Below, piece by piece: positions 43,341 to 55,769 of a DNA stretch of 64,000 nt (position 1 is its first letter; each line of letters starts with the position of its first letter). The stretch is from Blastobasis lacticolella (lineage: Eukaryota; Arthropoda; Insecta; Lepidoptera; Blastobasidae): positions 15,628,122 to 15,692,121 of the forward strand of contig LR990044.1 in assembly GCA_905147135.1 (NCBI GenBank), in the 5' to 3' direction. The notes below the pieces were generated by a model. It was not told the DNA's origin and ran no database searches. It worked only from the letters and a program-made list of their open reading frames with translations. Position numbers and translations under genes: made by a program.

Positions 43341-44320
43341 TGAGCCCGTCAGGTTTTCATAGCAAAATGACAAAAACGATGTTGAAAGTGCAAAATGTCA
43401 TATAATTTTATCATACCTGGATTCCCCTCAAATATTTGTCCGAATATACACGAATCTATGAACGTATGCTTAAAGTACAAATAAGTTAGTGTTACAAAAA
43501 AAATATGAATGCAATTCTTTTTCTAAAATCGCTCTCGGGGCTCCTACAGCATATTTATCTATTTCTTACATAATTATACTTTTGATTACTCCTTTTAACC
43601 CATTTAGATTGAAGACCCAATAGACAAAAGCTACTAATTTCAAACCCTTAACCCATAAGCCACTAACTTAAAACGGAAAAATGTCCCCAAACCATATGCA
43701 AATTTAAGAGGAATCCGTGTAACTTTAATAACGGGACACCATTGAAAGTATTTGCATTGATGTGGCCATTTCACCCCTTCAAATGGGCGGCATCATGTCC
43801 CGCACATGGCACCCGTATCCGCTTTGTAAAGGCTGGTCACTCTCTAGAGTCCAATAGAGGTAAAGTTTAAACATATTGTGACCGAAAGTGTGTCATAAGC
43901 TACTGTCTTTTTGTAATCGGTTTCGGCATATTATGTTATCGTTATATGAATTATTTCCTTACTTACTTAGTATCCTAATTTTTACCAATAGGTAATTATA
44001 ATTGGAAAGTTTGTATAATTGGAAAAATAATGGGTGTGTGGTCGTGGTCCATTTGGTCAGTCTATTTGTGAAGACTATGGACAGTAGACCATGGTAATTT
44101 TTTCCGGGTACTCATGTCCAAAAATAACAGGCTTATAAATTATCTCAAAATATAATGAAGTTCCCATAGAGACACAATAACCAAATCGTACGGGAATGTG
44201 TACACGGCCATTAAAGCAATCTGTTAAAATATGACTATTGCTATGTTGTAATCTGTATACACAGCTGGGAACGAAGCTTCGTATTTTACGAAGCGCTCGA
44301 TCATCAATCATCAATCATCA
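43341..44320. other. no recognised gene
   Basis: AT-rich and unassigned. Confidence 0.35.
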
Positions 44321-44321
44321 T

Positions 44322-44560
44322 CATCATCATTCAGGTGGTCAATCCCGGCCTCTCGCAGGGTCCGCTTCTCACTCTTTCTTCTACATCTCTCATCTTCTCA
44401 TCTTTGCTCATAAGCCGTTGGCTCTCGCATCCGACTCGGCGATGTCAATCCATAGCTTTGTGGGTCTCTGGCGGGACATGTATCCCTGGGGCTCCCTGGG
44501 GCTAACGTAGCACGTGACCGATCCAGCGCAAGCAAGTCTCTTAAATCTTATCTGCGATAC
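44322..44560 (-). pseudogene. RTE-like LINE 3' fragment
   Basis: The order cccggcctctcgcagggtcc, gttggctctcgcatccgact, cggcgatgtcaatccatagc and agcacgtgaccgatccagcg mirrors 35,380-35,610. The minus strand still reads KLWIDIAESDARANGL. It is preceded by a catcatcatcatcat tail, as expected of a LINE 3' end. Confidence 0.6.
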
Positions 44561-46459
44561 GGCGTTATGCTTCATTTTAAGGTATACAAAATTCAATAAA
44601 CATGGCTCAATTCTGAGGCTAATACCACGGAAGTATTACTTACATTAAGGACCACGAAACTTATTAGTGAATTATTATTGTAAACTCTCTGGTTAGGGGG
44701 TCCCATTTCCGTACTAAATTATTTTTTCTAAATCATTCATTCATTTATTGGTTTCGGTCTTACCGCCATACCCATAGCGACCCTAGGCACTAGCCAACGT
44801 AATGCGTATAGTCTATGTGCGTCAAACACACGGGTTGCTTGTTTAGCACTAGAGCACTAACGGATAGGTTTCAATTTTAGTCACGCAGCAGACTATTCTA
44901 GCTTCTATTGGTATAACAATACAAACGAAGTGGGCAACTCCACATCTCTGTGAGTAATGTTACGTGAACCTGATGAAATCGATTCGCTTGATGCTCCCGG
45001 AAACAATGTGATTGTGTGACATTCGAATCTGCGGACTTCCCCAGAATAGGTGCATTTGACAAATGTTGGAGGGTCCATCCACGCTGTAGCTGACTAACAG
45101 TCTCAGACTGTACTTAGAGTCAGCATAAATACTTGTATAATGTGACCATAATTTGTTTGAGAAAATGTCAATATTTGAGGACAAAGAAAGTTATACGTGA
45201 CGTGGTACTAAAATAATAAAAAGAAAAATACAGTTTATACAGTCGTATAGCCTCATTGTCACTCAGTATGTAAGGTCTAGGAGCAATGGTCCCTTGCACA
45301 TAAATCATTCTTTCTGCGTCCGATAATGATGAAGGTCTAGCCTCAAACAAAGCAAAACATATATGACTAAACTGAAATACTACTAGAAACCATTTATTCT
45401 GCGGATAGAATTTACGATTTTGTAGACAACCAGACGGAGCAAAATCATAAATACATAAGCTTCAATCAGAATTAAATTAGTATGATATCAGCCTATAAAA
45501 TAAACCAAACGTATACAACCCGTTGGATCTAGTAATTACTAGCCTAAGTAAGTAGAGGCATTAATTTCCTAACTGGTGACTGCTAGTGCTAGCTTTTAAC
45601 AATTTGGTGCTTCGGAGAGCATCTAAAATGTCGACCTCGCTGCCGTTGAAAGATAACTTTGGGAAAACTGGTCTAGTTAGCTTTTAGGTTCAAGCTTAGA
45701 TAGATAAGCTGGATTTTATATAATTATACAGAATATGCCAGTAACGTGTGTAATTAAAGTTTGTCACTTTTGAAGGTTCCAACTGAACTCATTAAGGTAT
45801 AATTACTGAGTCCGTTATGTCGACTGTGTGGTTAATAGCCGGAAAAGCACATGGAAGGATCCGCTCTAAGTAATTACTTAGGTTATTCGTAAAACGATTT
45901 TAATTTCGAAACCTTATTCTGTTAGACCAAATTGCACAGACCGGTTTTTGTAACTTGTTACTTTAGTATTAAAATGCTTACGAACGTCGAGACATAAACA
46001 GTATTTAACACAAATTCGATCTGATCTGTGAAGGTATCGGTTTAGAATCAATTCTTCTTCTTATCAAGTTAATGGAGTAACTCTCAATTAGAGTTTATTC
46101 GAACAGTATTCCGCGACGCATACGAGGTGGTCCATGGTTTGCGCATGTAGAATCTATTTATGTGTCTCTTTTCAGGAAATAACTAAAATTAATAAAGAAT
46201 AATAATATCATGAGAAATTTGCAAGTGCCGATGCGGCGCTCTTTGTTTGATTTCGATTTAAACGTAAGGGAGGATACCTCTCGGCAGAGGGTCAAGGCCA
46301 GGAATATAGAAAGGAATCAGCGGGCAATCCTGGCGTTATCCAACAAGATCGCTCGCTGAAGCCTCGCTGTCACTGGTACGTCACACAGCTATTAATAATA
46401 TGCTGTGACAATATAACTCTTCATGTAATACTCGGACAGTTTTTTTCTTAGATCATAAT
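44561..46459. other. no recognised gene
   Basis: AT-rich and unassigned. The minus frame at 45,168-45,350 looks protein-like but is unsupported (see rejected). Confidence 0.35.
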
Positions 46460-46600
46460 TATCATTGGAGCAGTCAACTCTGCCTCCCTGCTCTTTCTCC
46501 TCAACTACGCTCTGTCTTCGGCATTAACGCGTCATAACCCAATGACTCTCGTATCCGCGTCAGCAAGGACATAACATTTTCTCTTAAATACAACAAATAT
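46460..46600 (-). pseudogene. RTE-like LINE 3' fragment, strongly decayed
   Basis: gctctgtcttcggcattaac, gcgtcataacccaatgactc and tcgtatccgcgtcagcaagg align in order with 35,425-35,485. Too decayed to translate. Confidence 0.45.
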
Positions 46601-46760
46601 ATCAACATTTTACACTTCTTTCATAACATCGTTATCGACAGAAAGGTATTTAAAAGCGCCGTCTTACACCGGACAACTTTTGGTGAGGCAGGTTTTATCT
46701 TGAAAAGTCAATTTAGAATAACGTCATGTTCGTTCCAAGTCATTTTCTGCATTAGTCATC

Positions 46761-46935
46761 TTCTCAGTAGGTCATCATCATCATCATATCAGCCAGAATA
46801 TGCCCACTGCTGGGCATAGGCCTCCCCCATAGATCTCCACGAATGTCGGTCATGTGCTTTCCGCATCCAGCTGGTACCTGCGAATCTTACTAGGTCATCG
46901 GTCCACCTTATGGGAGGCCTACCCACGCTGCGTTT
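46761..46935 (-). pseudogene. LINE C-terminal fragment with 3' tail
   Basis: The minus strand encodes KRSVGRPPIRWTDDLVRFAG, TSWMRKAHDRHSWRSMGEAY and AQQWAYSG, then stops within an atgatgatgatgac tail. This is the conserved end of a LINE ORF2-like protein. It resembles 39,203-39,372 and 59,283-59,395. The frame stays open upstream for only a few residues. Confidence 0.7.
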
Positions 46936-48018
46936 CAGTAAGTAAAGTATCGTTAAAAATAGATGTCCTTCAAGGACGTCATTTATCCTCAACATTATTA
47001 TCATTCAACATAATTATTGTAAATGGTTCATTTCGTCACAATCATCACAACGAGAAAACATAAATAAAATTATAATTAGATTTTTGAGTGTTTTGTATGG
47101 TTCAGAATGCAAACACCAAGTTAAATTAAAACAAGCATCAGATTGTTTCATTTCGAGGGGCTTAACCAAAATAAATTGGCAAAAAGTTTTACAGCGGTTT
47201 TATATGAACTCTGTGATATATTAACGATATAGGTATTTTTATTGTCCTGTTTTCTTTATTTACGTATTATTCCGGTTTCTGGCTGCTTATGCCTTGGTCT
47301 ACGAATAATCCGATAAACATAGAAAATACTTATAAAATGTCTAATACTAATAGTTGCCCTAGACAGTTGATAACGTTATTGTTTTCGTTACTTTTATTTT
47401 ACATACTATATTCGTACTATTTTAAATAAAGTTCAACAGAAAAAGCTAAAATTGATTATCAACTACAAAAATAAACAAACCAAACAAAATATTTAAAAAA
47501 GTTCAGCTTTCAGTTAACCGGAAGCGAAGATTTGTGGAATATGTTGTGCTATATATTTTTGTAGAAACATATTTTGGCGGGTATTAAATTTCCGGTTGTG
47601 GCCCGGAAAATGCGACCTTTCGCCCTTCTGACAGATGTTTTCGCCCCGGATAACCGGCCCAGGGCCTACGTGCGAAATACTAAACCTGTACAGCCTGTAC
47701 ATGATACAATAGACGGCGTAAACAATTTGATAAAACCTATTAATTCAGTGTTGATAAAACAACCAAATTGGGGTGGTAAAAATCATAACAAGTAATGAAA
47801 GAATAAACGAGGTTAGATGAGACAGTAATTGGAACGAGGGAAACAACGCTTTGGTAAAAAACAAAATCGTCGACTGTTTGAAGTTTTACTTTGTTTTTCA
47901 TAATTGTGATGTCTGATAATTAACTGTTCTTATAATGTTGTCAGATTTTTGTTTTAATATATCTATTGTATAAAATCTTAAAACCCATGCAACTTTGAAA
48001 TGATATGGCTATTTTTAA
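46936..48018. other. no recognised gene
   Basis: AT-rich. Frames near 47,514-47,795 on both strands lack motifs. Confidence 0.35.
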
Positions 48019-48118
48019 GAAAATCTGACAAACCACCGACATAGATATTAGTGTCTAAATCACGTCTACAAATTTTCATGGCTTTGATTGCTTAATATTG
48101 AAAATAAATCTAAACCTC
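48019..48118. repeat. dispersed repeat shared with 33.4 kb
   Basis: aaaatctgacaaaccaccga, catagatatta, atcacgtctacaaattttca and tggctttgattgcttaatat parallel 33,390-33,497. It lies next to a LINE endonuclease remnant here, and next to the LINE RT start there. Confidence 0.55.
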
Positions 48119-48149
48119 GTTTGTATGAAGCGCACTAGGGAGACACGCG

Positions 48150-48510
48150 ACGCGATAGATAGATTTCATACCAGATACCAGAGCAGAAATATCCGCTTTG
48201 TCACCATGAACGTTGTCTCTCTGACACCGGTGTCGAGAGCTAGCCAACCTGCTTCACAGGCGGTTCCGGTAGCATACCTACAAGAGACAAAGTGGCGAGG
48301 CTCCTAGTCTAGGGAAATCTGGCAGGAGTTTGTATACTGGCTTTTGTACACTGGAGCGGCAGAAGGAACGGCGTCTTGGAGGTGATCAGAGTAAGCGATT
48401 GACTCATGGCGCGCCTACAATAAGCGTCTATGCTCCTCAGTCCAGCTGCACCGACATCGAAAAGACCGCTTTCTGGAATAGCTTCGAAGCTACCCTTAGG
48501 ATAGCTACGA
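48150..48510 (+). pseudogene. RTE-like LINE endonuclease fragment
   Basis: One frame reads NIRFVTMNVVSLT then YLQETKWRGS. After stops, a second frame reads SVYAPQSSCTDIEKTAFWNS and FEATLR. These are, in order, the (T)WN, QETKW and YAPQ..C...EK..FW..L blocks of the apurinic-like endonuclease of RTE-type LINEs, with the central third deleted or scrambled. The WN asparagine region reads MNV here. It is a dead fragment. Confidence 0.65.
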
Positions 48511-49469
48511 TAATAATGTATAGGATACGACAATTTTTATGACAGCATTTGAATGACACTAAGATTTTCGTATTTGAACGTTTTCACTGGAGCAAAATGT
48601 GTTTCCGATGCAGGTGACGAAGTACAAACGAACACACGGTTAAAGTGAAAGAAGAATTACTACTTCTGGGAAATCTTAGAAACCAGGCCTAAAAAATAAT
48701 AACTAGATCGCTCTATAAAAATGGCAATTTACAAAACTGTGGCGAAATTGGATTTTAGGACAACATTGTTTCCAAAGATCTTTTCAAGGAGAGTATGCCA
48801 ACTGAAGCGTAACCTGAAAAAAAAAGCTGAAAATTAAAAAAATCTTCATGTGGTATTTTTACTCACTGTATCCACAGTACAGAAATAATCAGCAGGACAT
48901 CTTCATAGAATCGACTGAAACGCGCATTACACTTTCAATTAAATCGAAAATAACTGGGAACTGGACCAAATACTTGTGCGTCTTAATAGAGTTAGGCACT
49001 TGGAACCTTGGCACTCTATATCAGTATTTGACCCACTTCCTTCTATTCGATTGAACTGAAATTTAGCTTAAGTACAAGTAAGGCGGCAATGCATTATTAT
49101 AGGCTCAGCGAGATGATATGACGATGCAGAAGAGAAGTGGTCAGAGAAAAATGTAACAATGCATTTCTACCAAGTTTATATCGTTTGTTCTGTTTTGATT
49201 CCAACTCTATTCGTATATGATACTCGAGGTCTGATGATGGAGACTGAAGGTGCATGGTTTGATCTATTTTAAAACTATGCAACTACACCTAAATGATGAT
49301 TATGGGAAAGTCATTATTTCAAGAACATGGCCGATATGAATTATACTGATCGTTTCTATTCTGTATGTACCAGAGAGCACAGATTACAGTAAAAAAAATC
49401 CAGTTAACGCTTCCATTTGCCATCTATATATATGAAACTGAAATACAAAGTGTTAGAAGACAATAACGT
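48511..49469. other. no recognised gene
   Basis: AT-rich and unassigned. Confidence 0.35.
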
Positions 49470-49718
49470 AAACATTTTTTTTTAATGACATTAGGTAGGC
49501 ACACAGGCAAGCAGGCCACCTGATAGGAAGTGTCACCACTGCCTATAGCAACACTAAGAGTATCGCTAATCTATAACACGTTACTCTGGCAGCTAAAAGG
49601 CAAATTCCCCTCCACTGCCAAAGCCACGGTTCCCCAAATCCCCACCCCATGGAGCACTGAAGACCTTACTCACCGGCAGAAACACAATACTATTTAAAAG
49701 AGTATTGTTTAGCTGAGT
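49470..49718 (+). repeat. repeat family C copy
   Basis: T-run, cattaggtaggcacacaggc, aagcaggccacctgatagga, ccactgcctatagcaacact, cccctccactgccaaagcca and ccccatggagcactgaagac. Colinear with 19,870-20,110. Confidence 0.75.
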
Positions 49719-49927
49719 ATGGTTTATTGTTAATTTGGTTAGACTGCGTTACTACTACGGCCTAGACTGTGATGGTGTCTTAGGATATTCTACGTTATCG
49801 AGTACAAGAAAATGTCCACTTTGTAGCGGTAGTAGACAATTACGAGACCTACAGAACATTGGTCTGCCTATGCACAAACTGGCATAAAAATAATTGTTTA
49901 TTAAACTTTATAGTCATAAAATAAAAG

Positions 49928-50005
49928 TTTTTTTTTTATACCTCTAAGGTGGCAAAAAAGCTTGCGGCCTGCCTGATGGTAAGCAGTCACCGCCTATGGA
50001 CGTGA
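49928..50005 (+). repeat. repeat family C fragment
   Basis: T-run, ctaaggtggcaaaaaagctt, gcggcctgcctgatggtaag and cagtcaccgcctatgg. Short copy in the same orientation. Confidence 0.55.
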
Positions 50006-50109
50006 CTTTAATGTGGCTGTAAAGCAAATCTACCAAGAGGATGTGAAGCCGATCGGTTTTTACTTATAGAACTACACAAGAGAACAGGTAAGTACTATAG
50101 CTACAAAAA

Positions 50110-50155
50110 GTAGAAGCTTAGGTAAAAAAAATCTACTAATAATCTAGTGGATTTT
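50110..50155. repeat. A/T-rich hairpin
   Basis: taaaaaaaatctacta and tagtggattttttctta can pair across a short ataatc loop. Small, possibly a foldback remnant. Confidence 0.4.
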
Positions 50156-50749
50156 TTCTTATAATCGACAACGTAGGATAACATACATCACCCTCACAGT
50201 CCAGACCATCTAGTTTTGTCAACAGTATTTTAATTATGTTTTACCTGGTCAAAAATTATGTAATTGTTATATAATACTTGTGTTTATTGTAATTTGCTTT
50301 TGTTATTTTTTGCGTTACACATGCATGTCATGTCTGGCATGTCCTTTGACGTGGGCTTGTGTTACATAAAGTACATGGATAAAGAAGAGATGCAGATAAG
50401 CCAATGCCACACTCATCAGACTTACTAATAAGAATACTGCCGGTAGGTCTCCGTTAAGCTAAAGAAGTTTATTATTGTTAAAAAACAATGCCATAAAAAT
50501 AATCTAAACGACAACAACATACATTTTCTAATATATCTCATTTCTTCGAAAAATAGCTGAATTAAGTAGGTATATGAAATATCTTTGAGGAGTCTTTAAC
50601 TAGGTAAATAGAGTAATTTTGTATGTATCTTTTCCGAGCAGAACTGCGATGTCTACAGGTTCTATTCCGCATACCTTTACGGAATACATAATAGACTCAT
50701 TTCAATGACACGAGTACATCGATCATTTGTTTGAGAACGAACTAATCAA
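50156..50749. other. no recognised gene
   Basis: AT-rich and unassigned. Confidence 0.35.
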
Positions 50750-51120
50750 TTTAAGTTCCGAACATCGATTCGCAGCGTAACCAGCGTACCGTCAAATTAG
50801 CGCTCAGCTTTTCAGATCGTCGGCCACTTATAAATTGTGACGTCACACTGACATAGCAGCACTGCGAACGTTAAATTTACGGCGGCCATTATGATGACGT
50901 CACCGTAGGCGGTGTCTCTAACAAACGACTTTTGTTACGGACTGCAACTCCGGGTTATTGTCTTAGCGGGATGGGAAGGCTGTCGGCCGCTTTTTATATT
51001 CCTTTTATGAGATGCAGCAACTATTCAGACGAGCAACTTGGTGACTTGTAGGCCCTTTGTGGGGGTCGCCGTTGTTTTCAATTCAGCACTGTTGTCAGTA
51101 TTATCGGTTGTTTTAAATAA
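50750..51120. promoter_or_regulatory. candidate promoter-like segment with two CRE motifs
   Basis: A GC-richer segment with two perfect TGACGTCA palindromes at 50838-50845 and 50895-50902, 57 bp apart. The first is preceded by ttataaat (about 50,828) and the second by ggcggccattatga. A gctttttatattcc TATA-like run lies at about 50,990 and tgttgtcagtatta (Inr-like) at about 51,090. No open frame follows, so a transcript is not shown. CREB/ATF-type factors bind TGACGTCA; the rest is inference. Confidence 0.3.
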
Positions 51121-51279
51121 AAATGTATACCTAGATCTATTGTTTTTAATTCATGTTCAAAACAGGCAATCGATCCGCCCCCGCCATTGTGTTTATAAAA
51201 TTAAGTAATTTAATGCAAAAATCTGTAAGAGGTGTTATATATACATGATCAGTTAAGTAAAACGATAACTATATATATT

Positions 51280-51645
51280 TTTTTTAATTATAGAGATTTC
51301 TTAATAAGATTTTCCCCCAAATAGAAGTAGCGGGCTACCCCGCGCGTTTTGTAGCAGCCTTGCTAGAGAAGCACCTCCACTTTACATAATACCGCAGCCA
51401 AACTACTATTCCTGACAGTGAATAAGGTCTCCAGGTGGTCTATGGGATTGCGAACCGTGGTTTTGGTTGTGAATGACCCCAGGCATTTGCCTAGTTGCTG
51501 TCATAGCTACGTGTCCTGAGGTTTTAGAGGTGGACAACGCATTAACAATACCCTTGTGCTACTATGTTTCTAATAACAATAGGCAGCGGCGACCACCTAA
51601 CATCAGGAGGCTCGCTTGCCTGTTGGTTATGACATAAAAAAACTG
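51280..51645 (-). repeat. repeat family C copy, reverse orientation
   Basis: gcacctccactttacataat, gcgaaccgtggttttggttg, ggtggacaacgcattaacaa, taggcagcggcgaccaccta and acatcaggaggctcgcttgc, then an A-run. Reverse complement order of the 19.9-kb copy, diverged. Confidence 0.6.
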
Positions 51646-53629
51646 AACATGTTTGAAATTCGGATTGCTGTTGGTAACACCAACCCGTTCGAATATCCCA
51701 GGATTCTGTGTTCAGATCATTTTGTATAGCGTGAAATTAGACGTTCTGTCAGCCAGCATCCGAGACTATCATGAGCAGCCTCCGTGGCTGCTTAGGAATA
51801 AAGGTAACTAAACCTGCATCATCGTCAGAAAACAGTGCTGCCGCCAGACAATATTAAATATAACCCTAACGAAAAGTAAAATACATCTACACACATAGGT
51901 ACCTAAATACTAGCCGTCTCTCCATAATCAGTGGCGGAGTGTCCAAAAGCTTTACTTTGTGGGGACTCACAAAAAATCCCTCGTTCGTCCGCTATAGACT
52001 AATGTACAGACGGATTCAGTAATTTGGCGTTAAAAGTCACCTGTAACAACCGTTGGCAAAAACCGAATTCCGAGGTAGCGTACGACTATTTTGCTACACA
52101 ATGTTTTTTTGGTGCACGGCCACTGTCCGCGTTTTCATGCTGCCCGAACACGCTTCGACACGGCAAAGGGGTATTTCCGAAATGTACACGGTTAAAATAA
52201 TTGTATTTCAAAAGCGGCCGGTTTGCAAAAATACGAAGCATTGTTGTCTTTTCCGTCTGGTGATTTAGCAATATGTGGTTTGGATCATGGGTGGATCGGT
52301 AGGTTGTTTTGATGCAGGTTAATTGTAGGTTTTCTACTTTATTGTGGTTATCAATTCAATTATGGTTAACTTTTTTTTATGGTCACCTATTCGATTTTGG
52401 CTATGGTGACTGCATCCGAAATTTAAAGGCAAAACAAGCCCAATGGAAGCGTTTCTAAACATTACTGCATATATTAAATTAGCTCCGTGAAATATAAGAA
52501 TCAAATCAAAAACAAGTATTAAAATTGTTTTTACCTCGATTTTTCGACGCAGTTGCATGTGTCATGGTCACTAGTAGACCGGTGCCCCTGTGTTAAGTCG
52601 CTCCTAAAGACAGACATATCTGTCTACCCTCTTTCGGATTCGACGATTACCCTCGCCTCGCATTCTCGTACGACTACCGTTGTTACTCGCTTGATTCTGT
52701 TTTCACTCATGTGCGATTAAAGTGTAGTGAATAAAAGTCTTAAAACCTACACGTAAATAATGTTGTTTACACGACATGCTCACCTCACGGGTGAACTGAG
52801 ACAAGTTCAGTCCCTTATCTCACAGAATTAGTGCTATGTACAAAACAAAATACTTCGTTAAAACGGCTAACCATACATCCATTCTAAACATCCAAAGATG
52901 ACACATAATTAAGAAGTTGTAGAATATTACATCCGACACAGATTCCTTATTTACCTTACCAATTTTATTTTAAAGTTAATTAGATAGTTTCAGTACGATA
53001 TTTATGCATATTTTTTTTTTCAATTAGCTGTTAGTCTGCATTTGCACGAAGTGCATAATCACATCTACCGAATGGGATATAGGTATTTTAATAATGAATT
53101 TGTGTGTGTGTGTGTATGTGTAGTAATGGGCAAGAGTCAATTTTACATAAGTCTAACTTATCAAAGCTGAAATAGTTTAAATCTTTCCCTCAATAGTTCA
53201 CTAGTCATAAATAAGCTGTGAAATAAAAAAGCTACGTCGTGCAAAACGTATCGAGTTGGTCATTTTTCAACAGTTTTGTTAACGTGGAGCCTTTCGACGA
53301 TGTAAACAAAAACGAGCATTTATATTCCAATCAATCTTACGTAGTGTGTTATCATTCGCAGCTGACTTACAGTTTCGGAACAAATTGTGCAATAAATTTT
53401 CGTAAACGCCACATAAATAAAGCCTACTACGTACGTGTTTTAAACTATTTTTTGGTCAGGATTTTTATTTATTGAATTGTGGGTTGGCGTGTTTCTGTTA
53501 TTTTACTGTGGATTTTTTGTATGAGAAGAAGGTTATGTGATCTAGAGTATTACGTTGCGTGATACGGTGCGATAAACAGATACACTTACTTCTGTTTTGA
53601 CAGACATAATAAATTACAAAAACATTAAA
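51646..53629. other. no gene; one inverted tgcaactgcgtcg block and a TG microsatellite
   Basis: 52,530-52,580 reads ttacctcgatttttcgacgc, agttgcatgtgtcatggtca, ctagtagac. It is the inverse of the start of the 849-bp unit. (tg)n lies at 53,101-53,116. Otherwise unassigned. Confidence 0.45.
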
Positions 53630-54135
53630 CTTACAGAAAGCCCAGGCACAACCTGGGGAGCCACACCACCTACGCTTCAAACCACTGCGCCATCGCTGGT
53701 CTATCCTGCGGCAGAGTACTGCGCTGCGGTCTGGCTAAACAGTACCCACGTGTCAGTGGTTGATGTGCAACTAAACCACATAATGCGGTCAATCTCTGGA
53801 TGCCTAAAGCCAACCCCAACATACTAGCTGCCTTCGCTTGGCCACATAGCGCCTCCTCACTTACGCAGAGAGCAATGCCTCAGCCGAAATCTCAGCTGAA
53901 ATCTTTATAACCTCTGGCGCTCCGATTTCACAGAGCAGCACTTAAGGAGGATATCTCTGACGCTTGGACTGCTGAATGGGCATTGAGCGCTTCTTTTAGC
54001 ACGCTTTAAAGAGTCACGGCGCGTCTGGTGTCTGTTGAACCGGATAGGAAAAGGCGTCGGAAACTGTGTGTATCTATGGCACAAATTAATGGGGTTGGTG
54101 CGATTCAGCGGGTGCCAGTGCCGCTACCCTGAGTA
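53630..54135 (+). pseudogene. Jockey-like LINE polyprotein C-terminal fragment
   Basis: The frame reads GTTWGATPPTLQTTAPSLVY, PAAEYCAAVWLNSTHVSVVD and VQLNHIMRSISGCLKPTPT. After one stop it goes on LPSLGHIAPPHLRREQCLS. These are the blocks that follow the reverse transcriptase in Jockey-like LINE proteins (WGA…LRT..L.LVYP.AEYC..VW, VD.QLN..MR.ISGC). The downstream part is recognisable to about 54,130 in shifting frames. It is a dead remnant without the catalytic core. Confidence 0.65.
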
Positions 54136-54295
54136 ATCAATCATATTGCCATTATTTGATACCAAGTACAGCGGGCAAGCGGAAGATTTTCAGTTCCTTT
54201 CGGTCGAAGCTCTCGCCTACTCGACGAAATGTAAATAAAAAATCAGGTTAGCCGTAGAGACTCAAGAGCCATGCGATAAATAAATAAACAAAAAC

Positions 54296-54440
54296 ATTCA
54301 TATCATGTCACCTGATGATAAGTGTTTTCCGCCGCAGTTTTTGCCGATTTCATTCGCAATAGCAGGAGGATTGCGAATGCGTTGCTGGCCTTTGAGAAAG
54401 GTGTAGGCTCTATTCTTGAAGGCCCCAATGTCGTATGTGT
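54296..54440 (+). repeat. repeat family C-like fragment
   Basis: atgtcacctgatgataagtg, ggattgcgaatgcgttgctg and gcctttgagaaaggtgtagg resemble the downstream half of family C-type units (cacctgatgg…gcgttgc.ggcctttaagaaagg). Confidence 0.4.
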
Positions 54441-54559
54441 GAGGGTCATACATAAATTATTTCCTTCAACAGGGCAATGAATCTATCGTGCCCGGATCTT
54501 CTAATGAATCACTTCATAATGATCAGCTAAGACTGACCACATCGATTAAACAAACTTTA

Positions 54560-54750
54560 ACGTTTGATGATATATCAATCCAGGTCTGGCTTAGTCATGA
54601 ATTTAAGGTACACGTCAGCACAATGCAGCATCTTTTTTCCGTGACTTTCAGCTCCTGCAAGTGCCGCTCTAGTAGGGGCCAAGCCTCGCTGCCGTATACA
54701 AGAGCTGGTCTAATGATGGTCTTATAGACCTGTAAGACCCTTCAGCTTTA
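54560..54750 (-). pseudogene. RTE-like LINE RT-tail fragment
   Basis: The minus strand encodes VLQVYKTIIRPALVYGSEAW, then PLLERHLQELKVTEKRCC. This is the YKT.IRP.L.YGSE.W segment after the reverse transcriptase of RTE-type LINEs. It lies within 500 bp of the plus-strand Jockey-like fragment but in opposite orientation, so they are separate insertions. Confidence 0.65.
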
Positions 54751-55534
54751 CCGGAATTTTGGGGTCACAAATGACTCCCGTCACCTCCCGCCATTACGCC
54801 TAAGCCGCGAATATAACACAACTTTTTAATTAGTTAAGTACGCACTGTAAAACTATTGTTTTCAATCTTGAGATACATGCTGAAAGAGAAGCTTGCAAAT
54901 TAATCTAAAACTACTACTTAATCGTGCAGGAAATTGAAAAATATATCCGCAGAAATACTTAAGTAGGTTCGTGTAGGAGCTCTGGATCCCCGCTTTTATG
55001 TATGCATTTTTACAGCTACAATACAAAGGAAATACGGTCTGGCGTTTTGTTTTTTCCCCATTCCTTTGTTTTATGTCAACATACGGCTCGTGTCCCCGTT
55101 TTTGATGGAACACATCTCGATAAGATCCGCTGAAAATTGTCGTAAACCCCTCCTTCTTCCCGAGGCGATAAAATCGACGGCATAAATTAAGCTTGTTCAT
55201 AACTCTGCAACTTTCTTACCCAAGGAAGAGTATTATGGCGCTTAATTAAAGTAACACATACATATTGTTATATATATACAATTCTATAGCTGGAACACAT
55301 CTCTACAATAGTGCCAACTTTAAGTCCAAACTCCACCAGAGCGGAGATGAGCGGAGCGGTTGGTGACGTCACCAAGCGGAGAGGGGATGCACGCGGCGAG
55401 CTAAGCGGAGAGATATGTTGTGGAGAGTGGAGACCAAGTGGAGATGAAACAATTTTTCTTAATTGTACGATTTATACATCTGGCCCACTTATACGATTCC
55501 GCTTACAGTTACATAACATTTTATTGGTACTTCA
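54751..55534. other. no gene; palindromic GC patch at 55,345-55,420
   Basis: The patch contains agcggagatgagcggagcgg, ggtgacgtcacc and aagcggagagg, giving repeated gcggag units around a CRE-type palindrome. It may be part of a MITE. The minus frame at 54,862-55,200 shows no motif. Confidence 0.35.
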
Positions 55535-55620
55535 ATCATCATCATCGTGTTGGCGATATGTCCCGGTTGCGCCCCCGTGCGGCACGCGAGGTATTCAATC
55601 AGTCGCACAAAATAAATAAA
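55535..55620 (-). repeat. possible tRNA-SINE family A tail fragment
   Basis: catcatcatcgtgttggcga then tatgtcccggttgcgccc resembles the tail and first body block of family A (ggcgttaatgtcccggttgt). The rest is not recognisable. Confidence 0.35.
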
Positions 55621-55769
55621 GACCCTCTCTCTCATCTTCTCTGAGTGTGAGTGTGACAACAGTCAATTGGAAAGTATTCTGCATTTTCCATAACCACACG
55701 TAGTCCTTGCATGTCTTTGGATGTGGTTGGCTTTATTGCCTTTTTCGATATTACGGCTTATCATCTCAT

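Noticed and set aside
45168..45350. 60-codon minus-strand frame (FEARPSSLSDAERMIYVQGT) considered as a host exon
   Set aside because: No ATG, no convincing splice pair, no recognised domain. The composition alone is not enough.
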